Source: an uncultured Clostridia bacterium
GTDB taxonomy: Bacteria > Bacillota > Clostridia > Christensenellales > Aristaeellaceae
Direction: 5' to 3'
Assembly: GCA_946496415.1 (NCBI GenBank)
Contig: CAMMGP010000039.1
Coordinates: forward strand, 1-8,302
Length of the DNA stretch: 8,302 nt
Positions 1 through 5,269 of this stretch are shown in pieces. The notes below the pieces were generated by a model, which saw nothing but the letters and a program-made list of their open reading frames with translations, was not told where the DNA came from and searched no databases. The position numbers were made by a program, and so were the translations under genes. The stretch's first letter is position 1. The number at the start of each line of letters is the position of its first letter.

Positions 1-15
1 AAAGCCCACAAACGC

Positions 16-55
16 AAAAATCGCTCTGATAAAATAGAAATCAGAGGCGATTTTT
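16..55. terminator. Bidirectional intrinsic terminator hairpin
   Basis: Arms 16-30 and 40-55 pair over 15 base pairs with one bulged G at 47. The outer part is AAAAATCG against CGATTTTT and the inner part is CTCTGAT against ATCAGAG, with a 9-base A-rich loop (31-39). The stem is flanked by A-run and T-run on opposite ends, so both strands end in a U-tract. It could terminate a plus-strand gene lying left of the window and any minus-strand transcript that reads past ackA. Confidence 0.8.
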
Positions 56-165
56 CCTTCCGGCGTCAGCCAACCTGTCGCCTGCGGTCACTTACGTCCA
101 TGTAAGCTCCCTTGGCGGCAGGTTGTCTTCCTTGGCTTGCGGGCTTTCTCAACGCTCTGCCAGTC

Positions 166-182
166 TGTTGACGTTGTCAACA
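166..182. repeat. 17-bp near-perfect palindrome (7-bp arms, 3-base centre)
   Basis: TGTTGAC (166-172) and GTCAACA (176-182) are perfect inverted repeats separated by GTT. The size and symmetry would suit a dimeric regulator operator, but no promoter or gene start lies next to it. A hairpin within the surrounding structured element is equally likely. Confidence 0.6.
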
Positions 183-185
183 TCC

Positions 186-217
186 TGCGAGACCCCGCCA
201 AATGGCGGGGTCTCGCA
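186..217. repeat. Perfect 14-bp GC-rich hairpin
   Basis: TGCGAGACCCCGCC (186-199) pairs exactly with 204-217 around the loop AAAT. It is very stable on either strand. On the plus strand it is followed only by AAAA, so it is not a standard plus-strand terminator. On the minus strand no T-run follows. It probably serves as a structural arm of the surrounding element. Confidence 0.75.
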
Positions 218-221
218 AAAT

Positions 222-278
222 GGGCCGCGCGGGTAAGAAGGGAAGGGGAAAGAGGGGAAACCGCGCGGCCCGCTTTTT
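222..278 (+). other. GC hairpin with G-tract loop, followed by T-run
   Basis: GGGCCGCGCGG (222-232) pairs perfectly with 261-271 across a purine-only loop apart from one T. The plus strand continues GC then TTTTT (274-278), so this resembles a plus-strand intrinsic terminator with an unusually long loop. The loop and stem edge carry four G-runs (231-233, 240-242, 245-248, 254-257) with spacers of 6, 2 and 5 bases, which meets the usual G-quadruplex pattern. No plus-strand gene upstream obviously needs it. Confidence 0.5.
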
Positions 279-305
279 CCCCGGCAGGTATGCGCATGGC
301 CGTGG

Positions 306-345
306 AAAAAGCCGTCTCTCGCCGCCGAAGCGGCGCAGAAACCGG
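306..345 (-). terminator. pta-ackA intrinsic terminator with UUCG tetraloop
   Basis: On the minus strand, CGCCGC (335-330) and GCGGCG (325-320) pair around a TTCG loop closed by C-G, the exceptionally stable cUUCGg tetraloop. With single G bulges the stem extends outward through GTTTCT against AGAGAC (one G-U pair) and CC against GG, to about 14 pairs. It is followed by C and TTTTT (310-306). The structure begins about one base beyond the ackA stop codon, so the 3' untranslated region is nearly all terminator. Confidence 0.75.
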
Positions 346-346
346 T

Positions 347-1546
347 TTACTTGCTGGTGAGCATCAGCGTGTCGCGGGCGATGGCCAACTCCTCGTTGGT
401 GGGGATGACCCAGACCTTGACCTTGCTGTCCGGCGCAGAGATCTCCGCCTCCACGCCGCGCACCTTGGCGTTCTTTTCCGCGTCCAGCTTGACGCCGAGG
501 AACTCGAGGCCCTTCAAAACGTCCGCGCGGCCCTCGCCGTCGTTCTCGCCGATGCCGGCGGTGAAGATGATGGCGTCCAGCCCGCCCATGGCCGCCGCGT
601 AGGCGCCGATGTACTTGCGGATGCGGTACGCCCAGATGTCGAGCGTCACCTTGGCCATTGCATTGCCCTCGGCCGCGGCGGAGCGCACGTCGCGCATGTC
701 GCTGGAAACGCCGGAAAGGCCGAGCAGGCCGCTCTTTTTGTTGAGCACATTGAGCGTCTCGCTGGGGGTGAGGTGCTCGTTGTTGGCGATGCACTCCACC
801 ACGGCGGGATCGAGGTCGCCCGAGCGGGTGCCCATCAAAACGCCCTCCAGAGGCGTCAGGCCCATGGACGTGTCAAAGCACTTGCCGTCCACGCAGGCGC
901 TCAGGGAAGAGCCGTTGCCCAGATGGCAGATGACGATCTTGCTGGGCTTGTCCTTGAGGCCGAGCACTTCCAGCGCGCGGGCGGACACGAAGCGATGGCT
1001 GGTGCCGTGGAAGCCGTAGCGGCGGATGTGGTACTTCTCGTAGTACTCGTAGGGCACGCCGTAGAGGTAGGACGTGCGCGGCATGGTCTGATGGAAAGCG
1101 GTGTCGAACACGGCCACCATCGGCGTATCCGGCATCACGGCCTGACAGGCGCGAATGCCCATGAGGTTGGCGGGGTTGTGCAGAGGCCCGAGGGGGATGT
1201 TCTCCTCGATGGCGTCCATGCACGCCTGATCGATGATGCAGGAGGCGGTGAACTTCTCGCCGCCGTGGAGCACGCGATGGCCCACCGCGCCGATCTCGGA
1301 AATGGAGGAGATGACGCCGTGCTCCTTGGACAGAAGCGCCTCAAGCACGAGGTTCATGGCCTCGGTGTGATCCTTGATGGCGTCCGGGGTGACGGTGTAG
1401 GTCTTGTCGCCGTACTTGTGGGTGAGCTTGCCGCCCTCGATGCCGATGCGCTCGACCAGACCCTTGGCGATGATGGACTCGTGGTCCATGTCGATAAGCT
1501 GATACTTCAGCGAGGACGACCCCGCGTTAATGATGAGAATTTTCAT
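347..1546 (-). CDS. ackA: Acetate kinase
   Basis: Cytosolic acetate kinase transfers phosphate from acetyl phosphate to ADP, giving acetate and ATP, the last step of the Pta-AckA route. The 399-residue product is full length for the family. Visible signatures are NAGSSSLKYQ at residues 7-16, GHRVLHGG with the conserved Arg91, VFDTAFHQ with Asp148, YGFHGTSH with His180, the HLGNGSS phosphate-binding segment at 208-214, Arg241 in GTRSGD, GIGEN at 331-335 and NEE near 384-386, which match the catalytic residues known from the Methanosarcina enzyme. The start ATG at 1546 is set by AAGGAG (1560-1555) 8 bases upstream. It lies 30 bases downstream of pta with no promoter or terminator between them, so it is co-transcribed with pta. 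All key residues are present. Confidence 0.98.
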   Translation of the reverse strand: MKILIINAGSSSLKYQLIDMDHESIIAKGLVERIGIEGGKLTHKYGDKTYTVTPDAIKDHTEAMNLVLEALLSKEHGVISSISEIGAVGHRVLHGGEKFTASCIIDQACMDAIEENIPLGPLHNPANLMGIRACQAVMPDTPMVAVFDTAFHQTMPRTSYLYGVPYEYYEKYHIRRYGFHGTSHRFVSARALEVLGLKDKPSKIVICHLGNGSSLSACVDGKCFDTSMGLTPLEGVLMGTRSGDLDPAVVECIANNEHLTPSETLNVLNKKSGLLGLSGVSSDMRDVRSAAAEGNAMAKVTLDIWAYRIRKYIGAYAAAMGGLDAIIFTAGIGENDGEGRADVLKGLEFLGVKLDAEKNAKVRGVEAEISAPDSKVKVWVIPTNEELAIARDTLMLTSK

Positions 1547-1576
1547 GTCACAAACTCCTTGCTTGCAAAGACTGTC

Positions 1577-2560
1577 TTACGCCTGCGCCGCGGTGATGGC
1601 CACGGTGGCGACGATGTCGTCCACGGAGCAGCCGCGGGAGAGGTCGTTGCACGGCTTGGCGATGCCCTGCAAAATGGGGCCGTAGGCCTCCGCGCCCGCC
1701 AGGCGCTGCACCAGCTTGTAGCCGATGTTGCCCGCTTCCAGACCCGGGAACACCAGCACGTTGGCCTTGCCGGCCACGGGGCTGCCGGGCGCCTTGAGCT
1801 GGCCGACGCTTTCGACGATGGCCGCGTCCAGCTGCAACTCGCCGTCCAGCATCAGGCTGGGGTCGAGCTCCTTGGCGATGCGGGTGGCTTCCTGCACCTT
1901 GGTGACCAGATCGTGCTTGGCCGAGCCCTTGGTGGAGAAGGAGAGCATGGCCACGCGCGGCTCGATACCCGCCAGCGCGCGGGCACTGTCCGCCGCGCCC
2001 AGAGCGATGCTGGCCAGCTGCTCGGCGTCGGGGTCGATGTTCACGGCGCAGTCGGCAAAGACCATCACGCCGTCGTCGCCGTAGGCCTTGTTGGGGCACT
2101 CCATCAGGAAGCAGGAAGACACGGTCTTGATGCCGGGCTTGGACTTGATGATCTGCAAAGCCGGGCGCAGCATGTCGCCCGTGGAGTGGATGGCGCCGGA
2201 AACGAGGCCGTCCGCGTCGCCCATCTTCACCATCATCACGCCGTAGTACATGGGATCCTTGACCAGTTCCGCGGCCTGCTCGGGGGTCATGCCCTTGGCC
2301 TTGCGCAACTCGTAGAGCGTCGCGGCGTACTCTTCGCACTTGTCCGAAGTCCTGGGGTCGATGATCTCAAGGCCCTCCAGCGACGCGCCCGCCGCCACTT
2401 CCTTGACCTTTGCCGGATCGCCCAGCAGCGTCAGGGTGGCGATGCCCTGCGAAACGATCTTCACCGCGGCCTGTACGTTGCGGCTCTCCTCGCCCTCGGG
2501 CAGCACGATGTGCTTGACGTTGGCCTTCGCCTTTGCCTTGATCTTGTCGATAAGCGCCAT
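1577..2560 (-). CDS. pta: Phosphate acetyltransferase
   Basis: Phosphotransacetylase interconverts acetyl-CoA plus phosphate and acetyl phosphate plus CoA, feeding AckA. At 327 residues it is the short class I type without the N-terminal DRTGG/regulatory domains of the enterobacterial enzyme. The PTA/PTB domain spans the protein. Diagnostic segments are VLPEGEESR (19-27), GDADGLVSGAIHSTGD (114-129), the AMLSFSTKGSA block (204-214) and the C-terminal GPILQGIAKPCNDLSRG (294-310) with Ser308, Arg309 and the following Asp314/Asp315, corresponding to active-site residues in the Methanosarcina enzyme. The start at 2560 is chosen because GGAGGG (2572-2567) sits 6 bases upstream. An in-frame ATG at 2590 would add 10 residues but has no ribosome site and lies in the leader hairpin. 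It heads the pta-ackA pair. Confidence 0.97.
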   Translation of the reverse strand: MALIDKIKAKAKANVKHIVLPEGEESRNVQAAVKIVSQGIATLTLLGDPAKVKEVAAGASLEGLEIIDPRTSDKCEEYAATLYELRKAKGMTPEQAAELVKDPMYYGVMMVKMGDADGLVSGAIHSTGDMLRPALQIIKSKPGIKTVSSCFLMECPNKAYGDDGVMVFADCAVNIDPDAEQLASIALGAADSARALAGIEPRVAMLSFSTKGSAKHDLVTKVQEATRIAKELDPSLMLDGELQLDAAIVESVGQLKAPGSPVAGKANVLVFPGLEAGNIGYKLVQRLAGAEAYGPILQGIAKPCNDLSRGCSVDDIVATVAITAAQA

Positions 2561-2575
2561 GATAGTCCCTCCAAA

Positions 2576-2589
2576 TGCCGTTTGCGGCA
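2576..2589. promoter_or_regulatory. Hairpin in the pta 5' leader
   Basis: TGCCG (2576-2580) and CGGCA (2585-2589) pair around a 4-base loop. In the pta mRNA the hairpin ends 3 bases before the GGAGGG ribosome site and is preceded by an A8 run. It could protect the 5' end or tune translation. On the plus strand the same hairpin followed by T8 (2591-2598) would resemble a weak terminator, but no plus-strand gene leads into it. Confidence 0.45.
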
Positions 2590-2609
2590 ATTTTTTTTAC
2601 CCTTTTTCT

Positions 2610-2638
2610 ATTATACGGTATAAATGCCGGTTTGAAAA
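2610..2638 (-). promoter_or_regulatory. Promoter of pta-ackA
   Basis: Minus-strand -35 TTTTCA (2638-2633, 4 of 6 matches) is separated by 17 bases from a perfect -10 TATAAT (2615-2610). The predicted transcript start is near 2603, giving a leader of about 43 bases. The -10 lies within a 13-bp dyad, TTATAC-G-GTATAA (2611-2623), which could bind a regulator. It starts 19 bases beyond the tadA stop. Confidence 0.7.
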
Positions 2639-2656
2639 GGCTTTTTTGATAAACTT

Positions 2657-3103
2657 TCACCGGCGCGCGCGCTGAAAAAACACATCCAGGAGCGCCTTGC
2701 ACTCCGCTTCCAGCACGCCGCCCACGCTGGGCGTGAACCAGGGGAAGGCCGGATCTTCGCAGATGCGGTAGAGGCTGCCGGCGCAGCCGCGCTCTTCATC
2801 GAAAGCGCCGAACACCAGTTTCCCCAGCCGCGCCTGCGAGATCGCCCCCGCGCACATCGGGCAGGGCTCGAGGGTGACGTAGATGCAGCAGTCCGTCAGC
2901 CGCCAGTTCCCCACCTTGCGCGCCGCCTCGCGGATGGCCAGCATCTCGGCGTGGGCGGTGGGGTCGCGCAGCTCCTCGCGGCGGTTGCGCGCGCGGGCGA
3001 CGATCTTCCCAGCGCGCACGATCACGCAGCCCACCGGCGTCTCCCCGGCCAAAAGCGCCTCCCGCGCCAGATTGAGCGCCTCGCGCATCCACGCTTCGTC
3101 CAT
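2657..3103 (-). CDS. tadA: tRNA-specific adenosine deaminase
   Basis: TadA deaminates adenosine 34 of tRNA-Arg(ACG) to inosine, a zinc-dependent reaction needed to read CGU, CGC and CGA codons. The 148-residue protein is one complete CMP/dCMP deaminase-fold domain of normal length. The zinc site and catalytic Glu are visible as HAE at 51-53 and PCPMC at 80-84 (Cys81, Cys84). The N-terminal MREALNLAREALLAGETPVGCVIV block and the LVFGAFDEERG segment (96-106) separate it from guanine or cytidine deaminases. The ATG at 3103 follows GGGGG (3115-3111) by 7 bases. The C-terminus ends in RARR. No convincing terminator follows it before the pta promoter, so some transcripts may run on into pta-ackA. 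Confidence 0.95.
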   Translation of the reverse strand: MDEAWMREALNLAREALLAGETPVGCVIVRAGKIVARARNRREELRDPTAHAEMLAIREAARKVGNWRLTDCCIYVTLEPCPMCAGAISQARLGKLVFGAFDEERGCAGSLYRICEDPAFPWFTPSVGGVLEAECKALLDVFFQRARR

Positions 3104-3124
3104 GTCCGTTCCCCCTTTTTCCTC

Positions 3125-3153
3125 ATTATAACGCCCCGGTTTTGTTTGGGCAA
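3125..3153 (-). promoter_or_regulatory. Promoter of tadA
   Basis: Minus-strand -35 TTGCCC (3153-3148, 4 of 6) and a perfect -10 TATAAT (3130-3125) are separated by 17 bases. The predicted start near 3118 leaves a leader of about 15 bases holding only the ribosome site. It shares the 158-base divergent region 3104-3261 with the promoter at 3208. Confidence 0.75.
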
Positions 3154-3207
3154 GATTAAATTTGGCTAAGGAATCACAATATTCATTCTGCGTTCATAAA
3201 CAAGCCC

Positions 3208-3235
3208 TTGACATGGCATACTGTTTTGGTATACA
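3208..3235 (+). promoter_or_regulatory. Promoter of the four-gene plus-strand operon
   Basis: A perfect -35 TTGACA (3208-3213) is followed after 16 bases by TATACA (3230-3235, 4 of 6), which is preceded by TG at 3227-3228, an extended -10. The predicted start is near 3242, about 20 bases before the ATG at 3262. The spacer carries ATAC and the -10 carries GTAT as short inverted arms 7 bases apart; this is too weak to call an operator. Confidence 0.7.
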
Positions 3236-3261
3236 TTTTGTAGACGAAAGGATGCTGCACT

Positions 3262-3678
3262 ATGTGGGAAAAGATCAAACTCTCGCTGGCCCGCTTCATG
3301 CAGGGCCGCTATGGCGCGGACTCGCTGGGCCGCTTTCTGGTGTGGGCGGCGCTGATTCTCTACGTGCTGGGCATGTTCATTCCCTCCTATGTGGGCGGGC
3401 TGTTCAGTTTTCTGGGGGCGGCGCTGCTCCTCTACGTGCTGTTTCGCATGTTTTCGCGCAACACGGCGCGGCGCACGGCGGAAAACGCCTGGTTCTGGAA
3501 CAAGACCGCCAAATTGCGCACCGCCTTTTCGCAGGCGCGCGTGCGCTTTAAGAACCGCAAGGAGTACAAGTACTTCCGCTGCCCCAAGTGCCACGCCTGG
3601 CTGAAACTCAAGCGCGGCTCGGGCGAGGGCACGCTCACCTGCGGCAAGTGCAAGCACGCCTTCAAGGCCAAGGCATAG
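3262..3678 (+). CDS. Small membrane protein with C-terminal zinc ribbon
   Basis: A 138-residue protein of unknown function. Residues about 25-40 and 45-63 are hydrophobic and form one hairpin of two membrane segments, joined by a short PSYVGG turn. A basic linker (about 64-106) leads to a C-terminal zinc ribbon with CPKC at 107-110 and CGKC at 127-130. The N-terminal RFMQGRYGADSLGRFL segment matches my recollection of a small clostridial membrane/zinc-ribbon family; this is from memory, not a search. Both ends are probably cytoplasmic given the positive flanks. AAAGGA (3247-3252) lies 9 bases before the ATG. It is first in a four-gene unit and is followed after one base by the DUF5685-like gene, suggesting a shared job. 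It may bind nucleic acid or a protein partner at the membrane; no enzyme motif is seen. Confidence 0.85.
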   Translation: MWEKIKLSLARFMQGRYGADSLGRFLVWAALILYVLGMFIPSYVGGLFSFLGAALLLYVLFRMFSRNTARRTAENAWFWNKTAKLRTAFSQARVRFKNRKEYKYFRCPKCHAWLKLKRGSGEGTLTCGKCKHAFKAKA

Positions 3679-3679
3679 T

Positions 3680-4540
3680 ATGTTCGGCTATGTGACGGTG
3701 GATCCCAAGGTGCTCACGCCGGAGCAGCGCGCGCGCTTTCAGGCCTGCTATTGCGGCCTGTGCCGCTGCCTGCGGCGGGAGTACGGGCTGAAGGGGCAGT
3801 TGACCCTCAGCTTTGACATGACGTTTCTGCTTCTGACGCTTTCTTCGCTCTACGAGCCGGCGGAAACAGGCGGCGAGGAGCGCTGCGCCCCGCACCCGCG
3901 CAAAAAGCATCCGTGGATGGAGAACGAGTTCACCGCCTACGCGGCGGACATGAATATCGCCCTCGCCTATCATAAGCTGATGGACGACTGGGCCGACGAG
4001 CGCAACCTTCTGCGCCGCGCCGGGGCCGAGGCGTTAAAGCGCGGCTACCGCCGCGTGGAGGCGCGCTGGGGCGAAAAGTGCGCCGCCATCGAAGCGGGCG
4101 TGCGCGACCTGGGCCAGATCGAAAAGCGCCGGGAGATGGACGTGGACGCCCCCGCCAAGTGCTTTGGCCGGCTCCTGGGCGAACTGTTCGTCTACCGCCG
4201 CGACGAGTGGGAAGCGCCCCTGCGGGCCATGGGCGAATACCTCGGGCGCTTCATCTATGTGATGGACGCTTACGACGACCTCGCCGCCGACGAAAAGCGC
4301 GGGGCCTACAACCCCCTGACCGCCCTTGAGGGCGAGGGCTTTGAGCAGGCGGTGGAAAGCGCCCTGACCATGCTCATCGGCCGCTGCACGCAGGCCTTCG
4401 AGGTGCTGCCGCTTGTCAAGGACGTGGAGATTCTGCGCAGCGTGCTGTACTCGGGCGTGTGGGCCAAATACGTATCCGTGCGCAAAAAGCGCGATGCTTC
4501 CTTCGCGCCGGCGGAGGATGGAAAAGGAGAAAAACAATGA
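3680..4540 (+). CDS. DUF5685-like protein with squalene/phytoene synthase-like Asp motifs
   Basis: A 286-residue, mostly helical, apparently soluble protein that I recognise as resembling the DUF5685 family of Clostridia (N-terminus MFGYVTVDPK, then CYCGLC at 23-28 and the DMTFLLL helix). Its role is not established. Two acidic motifs stand out: YHKLMDDWADE (97-107; Asp102, Asp103, Asp106) and LGRFIYVMDAYDDLAADEKR (188-207; Asp200 and Asp204), followed by GAYNPL. They resemble the two DxxxD motifs of class I head-to-head prenyl synthases (CrtM, CrtB, squalene synthase), including the LG start and the RG-x-x-Y-x-P-like end of the second motif. The motifs are about 98 residues apart, closer than in CrtM, and the N-terminus before the first is longer, so the relation is distant or coincidental. 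The gene starts one base after the previous stop and overlaps the next gene by ATGA, so translation is probably coupled. Confidence 0.8.
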   Translation: MFGYVTVDPKVLTPEQRARFQACYCGLCRCLRREYGLKGQLTLSFDMTFLLLTLSSLYEPAETGGEERCAPHPRKKHPWMENEFTAYAADMNIALAYHKLMDDWADERNLLRRAGAEALKRGYRRVEARWGEKCAAIEAGVRDLGQIEKRREMDVDAPAKCFGRLLGELFVYRRDEWEAPLRAMGEYLGRFIYVMDAYDDLAADEKRGAYNPLTALEGEGFEQAVESALTMLIGRCTQAFEVLPLVKDVEILRSVLYSGVWAKYVSVRKKRDASFAPAEDGKGEKQ

Positions 4541-5247
4541 TCCAGGACCCCTACCGGGTATTGGGACTCGAACCCGGCGCCTCGGACGACGAGGTGAAGG
4601 CGGCCTACCGCAAACTGGCCAAGAAGTACCACCCGGACGTCAACGGCGGCTCGCCCGAGGCTGAGGCGAAGATGAAGGAGATCAACGCCGCCTACAGTCA
4701 GATCATGAACCGCCACGCCGAGCCGAACCCCGGCTCCTCGCGCGGGACCGGCTCCTACGGCTCCGGGCAGGGCGGCTACGGCGGCTATGGCGGCTCCGGC
4801 TGGGGTTGGGGCTGGGGCGATTTCGGCGGCTGGTGGGACGCCTCCGGTTACGGCGGGCAACAGCAGCAGACGCAGCAAAACGAAAGCCCGGAGATGCAGG
4901 CTGCGCGCAACTACATCAATTCCGGCCACTACCGCGAGGCCGCGGAGCTGCTCGAGCGCATGCAGGATCGGCAGGCGCGCTGGTATTTCTACATGGCCCG
5001 GGCGCAGTCGGGGCTGGGCAACGACATCGCCGCCCTCAACTATGCCCAGCAGGCGGTCAGCCGCGAGCCGAACAACCTCGAATACCGCCAGCTGTTGCAG
5101 CGCCTGCAATACGCCGGCCAGACCTACCGCCAGACCGGGCGGCGCTACGGCATGTCCGGATTGGACAACACCTGCACGTGGCTGTGCCTTGGCAACCTAC
5201 TTTTGAGTTGTTGCTGCGGGCGCGGGGGCTATTTCTTCTGCTGCTGA
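4537..5247 (+). CDS. J-domain protein with TPR-like region and cysteine-rich C-terminus
   Basis: A 236-residue J-domain protein, likely a DnaK co-chaperone. The J domain occupies residues 1-62, with DPYRVLGL at the start and the HPD motif at 32-34 that stimulates Hsp70 ATPase. A Gly/Trp/Tyr-rich linker (66-107) and a Q/N run (108-115) follow. Residues about 116-190 form helical TPR-like hairpins (AARNYINSGHYREAAELLER; YFYMARAQSGLGNDIAALNYA). The last 24 residues hold seven cysteines (213, 217, 225-227, 235, 236) and end in FFCC. It lacks the CxxCxGxG zinc repeats and substrate-binding beta domains of DnaJ, so it is a class III (C) J protein, not dnaJ itself. The start at 4537 is set by AAGGAG (4524-4529) 7 bases upstream and the 4-base overlap with the preceding stop. 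A longer in-frame start at 4459 would run back through the upstream gene and lacks a ribosome site. Confidence 0.9.
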   Translation: MIQDPYRVLGLEPGASDDEVKAAYRKLAKKYHPDVNGGSPEAEAKMKEINAAYSQIMNRHAEPNPGSSRGTGSYGSGQGGYGGYGGSGWGWGWGDFGGWWDASGYGGQQQQTQQNESPEMQAARNYINSGHYREAAELLERMQDRQARWYFYMARAQSGLGNDIAALNYAQQAVSREPNNLEYRQLLQRLQYAGQTYRQTGRRYGMSGLDNTCTWLCLGNLLLSCCCGRGGYFFCC

Positions 5248-5269
5248 TTCGATGGAAAGGAAGGATATC

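Larger units (their letters stand above)
63..217 (-). ncRNA. Candidate structured RNA or dispersed intergenic element
   Basis: No protein gene fits here, but nested complementarity is dense. In minus-strand order there is a perfect 14-bp hairpin (217-204 with 199-186), a 7-bp hairpin (182-176 with 172-166), a possible closing stem GCGTTG (155-150) with TGACGC (68-63, two wobble pairs), a 12-bp stem (125-114 with 82-71, one G-U on one strand), and inside it a 5-bp hairpin (CTTAC 91-95 with GTAAG 102-106). The element lies between the ackA terminator and the hairpin at 16-55. No clear promoter is visible on either strand. The family is not identified. The wobble pairs in the closing stem form only in the minus-strand transcript, which slightly favours that strand. 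It may instead be a repeated DNA element. Confidence 0.4.

Noticed and set aside
2561..2590. An upstream ATG extending pta by 10 residues
   Set aside because: It has no ribosome site and lies on the leader hairpin. The ATG at 2560 has GGAGGG at the right distance and begins with the family-typical MALIDKIK.
137..2623. An 828-codon open frame on the plus strand opposite pta-ackA
   Set aside because: It is antisense to two clearly identified genes. Its product is a His/Ala/Val/Gly/Asp-rich string with no domain, typical of open frames opposite GC-rich coding sequence, and it runs through the pta promoter and leader.
3104..3261. A small gene or riboswitch in the divergent region
   Set aside because: Both promoters fit within it and leave leaders of only about 15-20 bases. 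No coding frame with a ribosome site and no extended stem structure is present.
4750..4860. GGC-TAC/GGC-TAT codon repeats as a possible DNA repeat or array
   Set aside because: They encode the Gly/Trp/Tyr-rich linker of the J-domain protein in frame, with irregular units. No spaced direct repeats of CRISPR type occur in the window.
4537..5247. Assignment of the J-domain gene as dnaJ
   Set aside because: The CxxCxGxG zinc repeats and C-terminal peptide-binding domains are absent, and no grpE or dnaK lies nearby. Only the J domain is shared.
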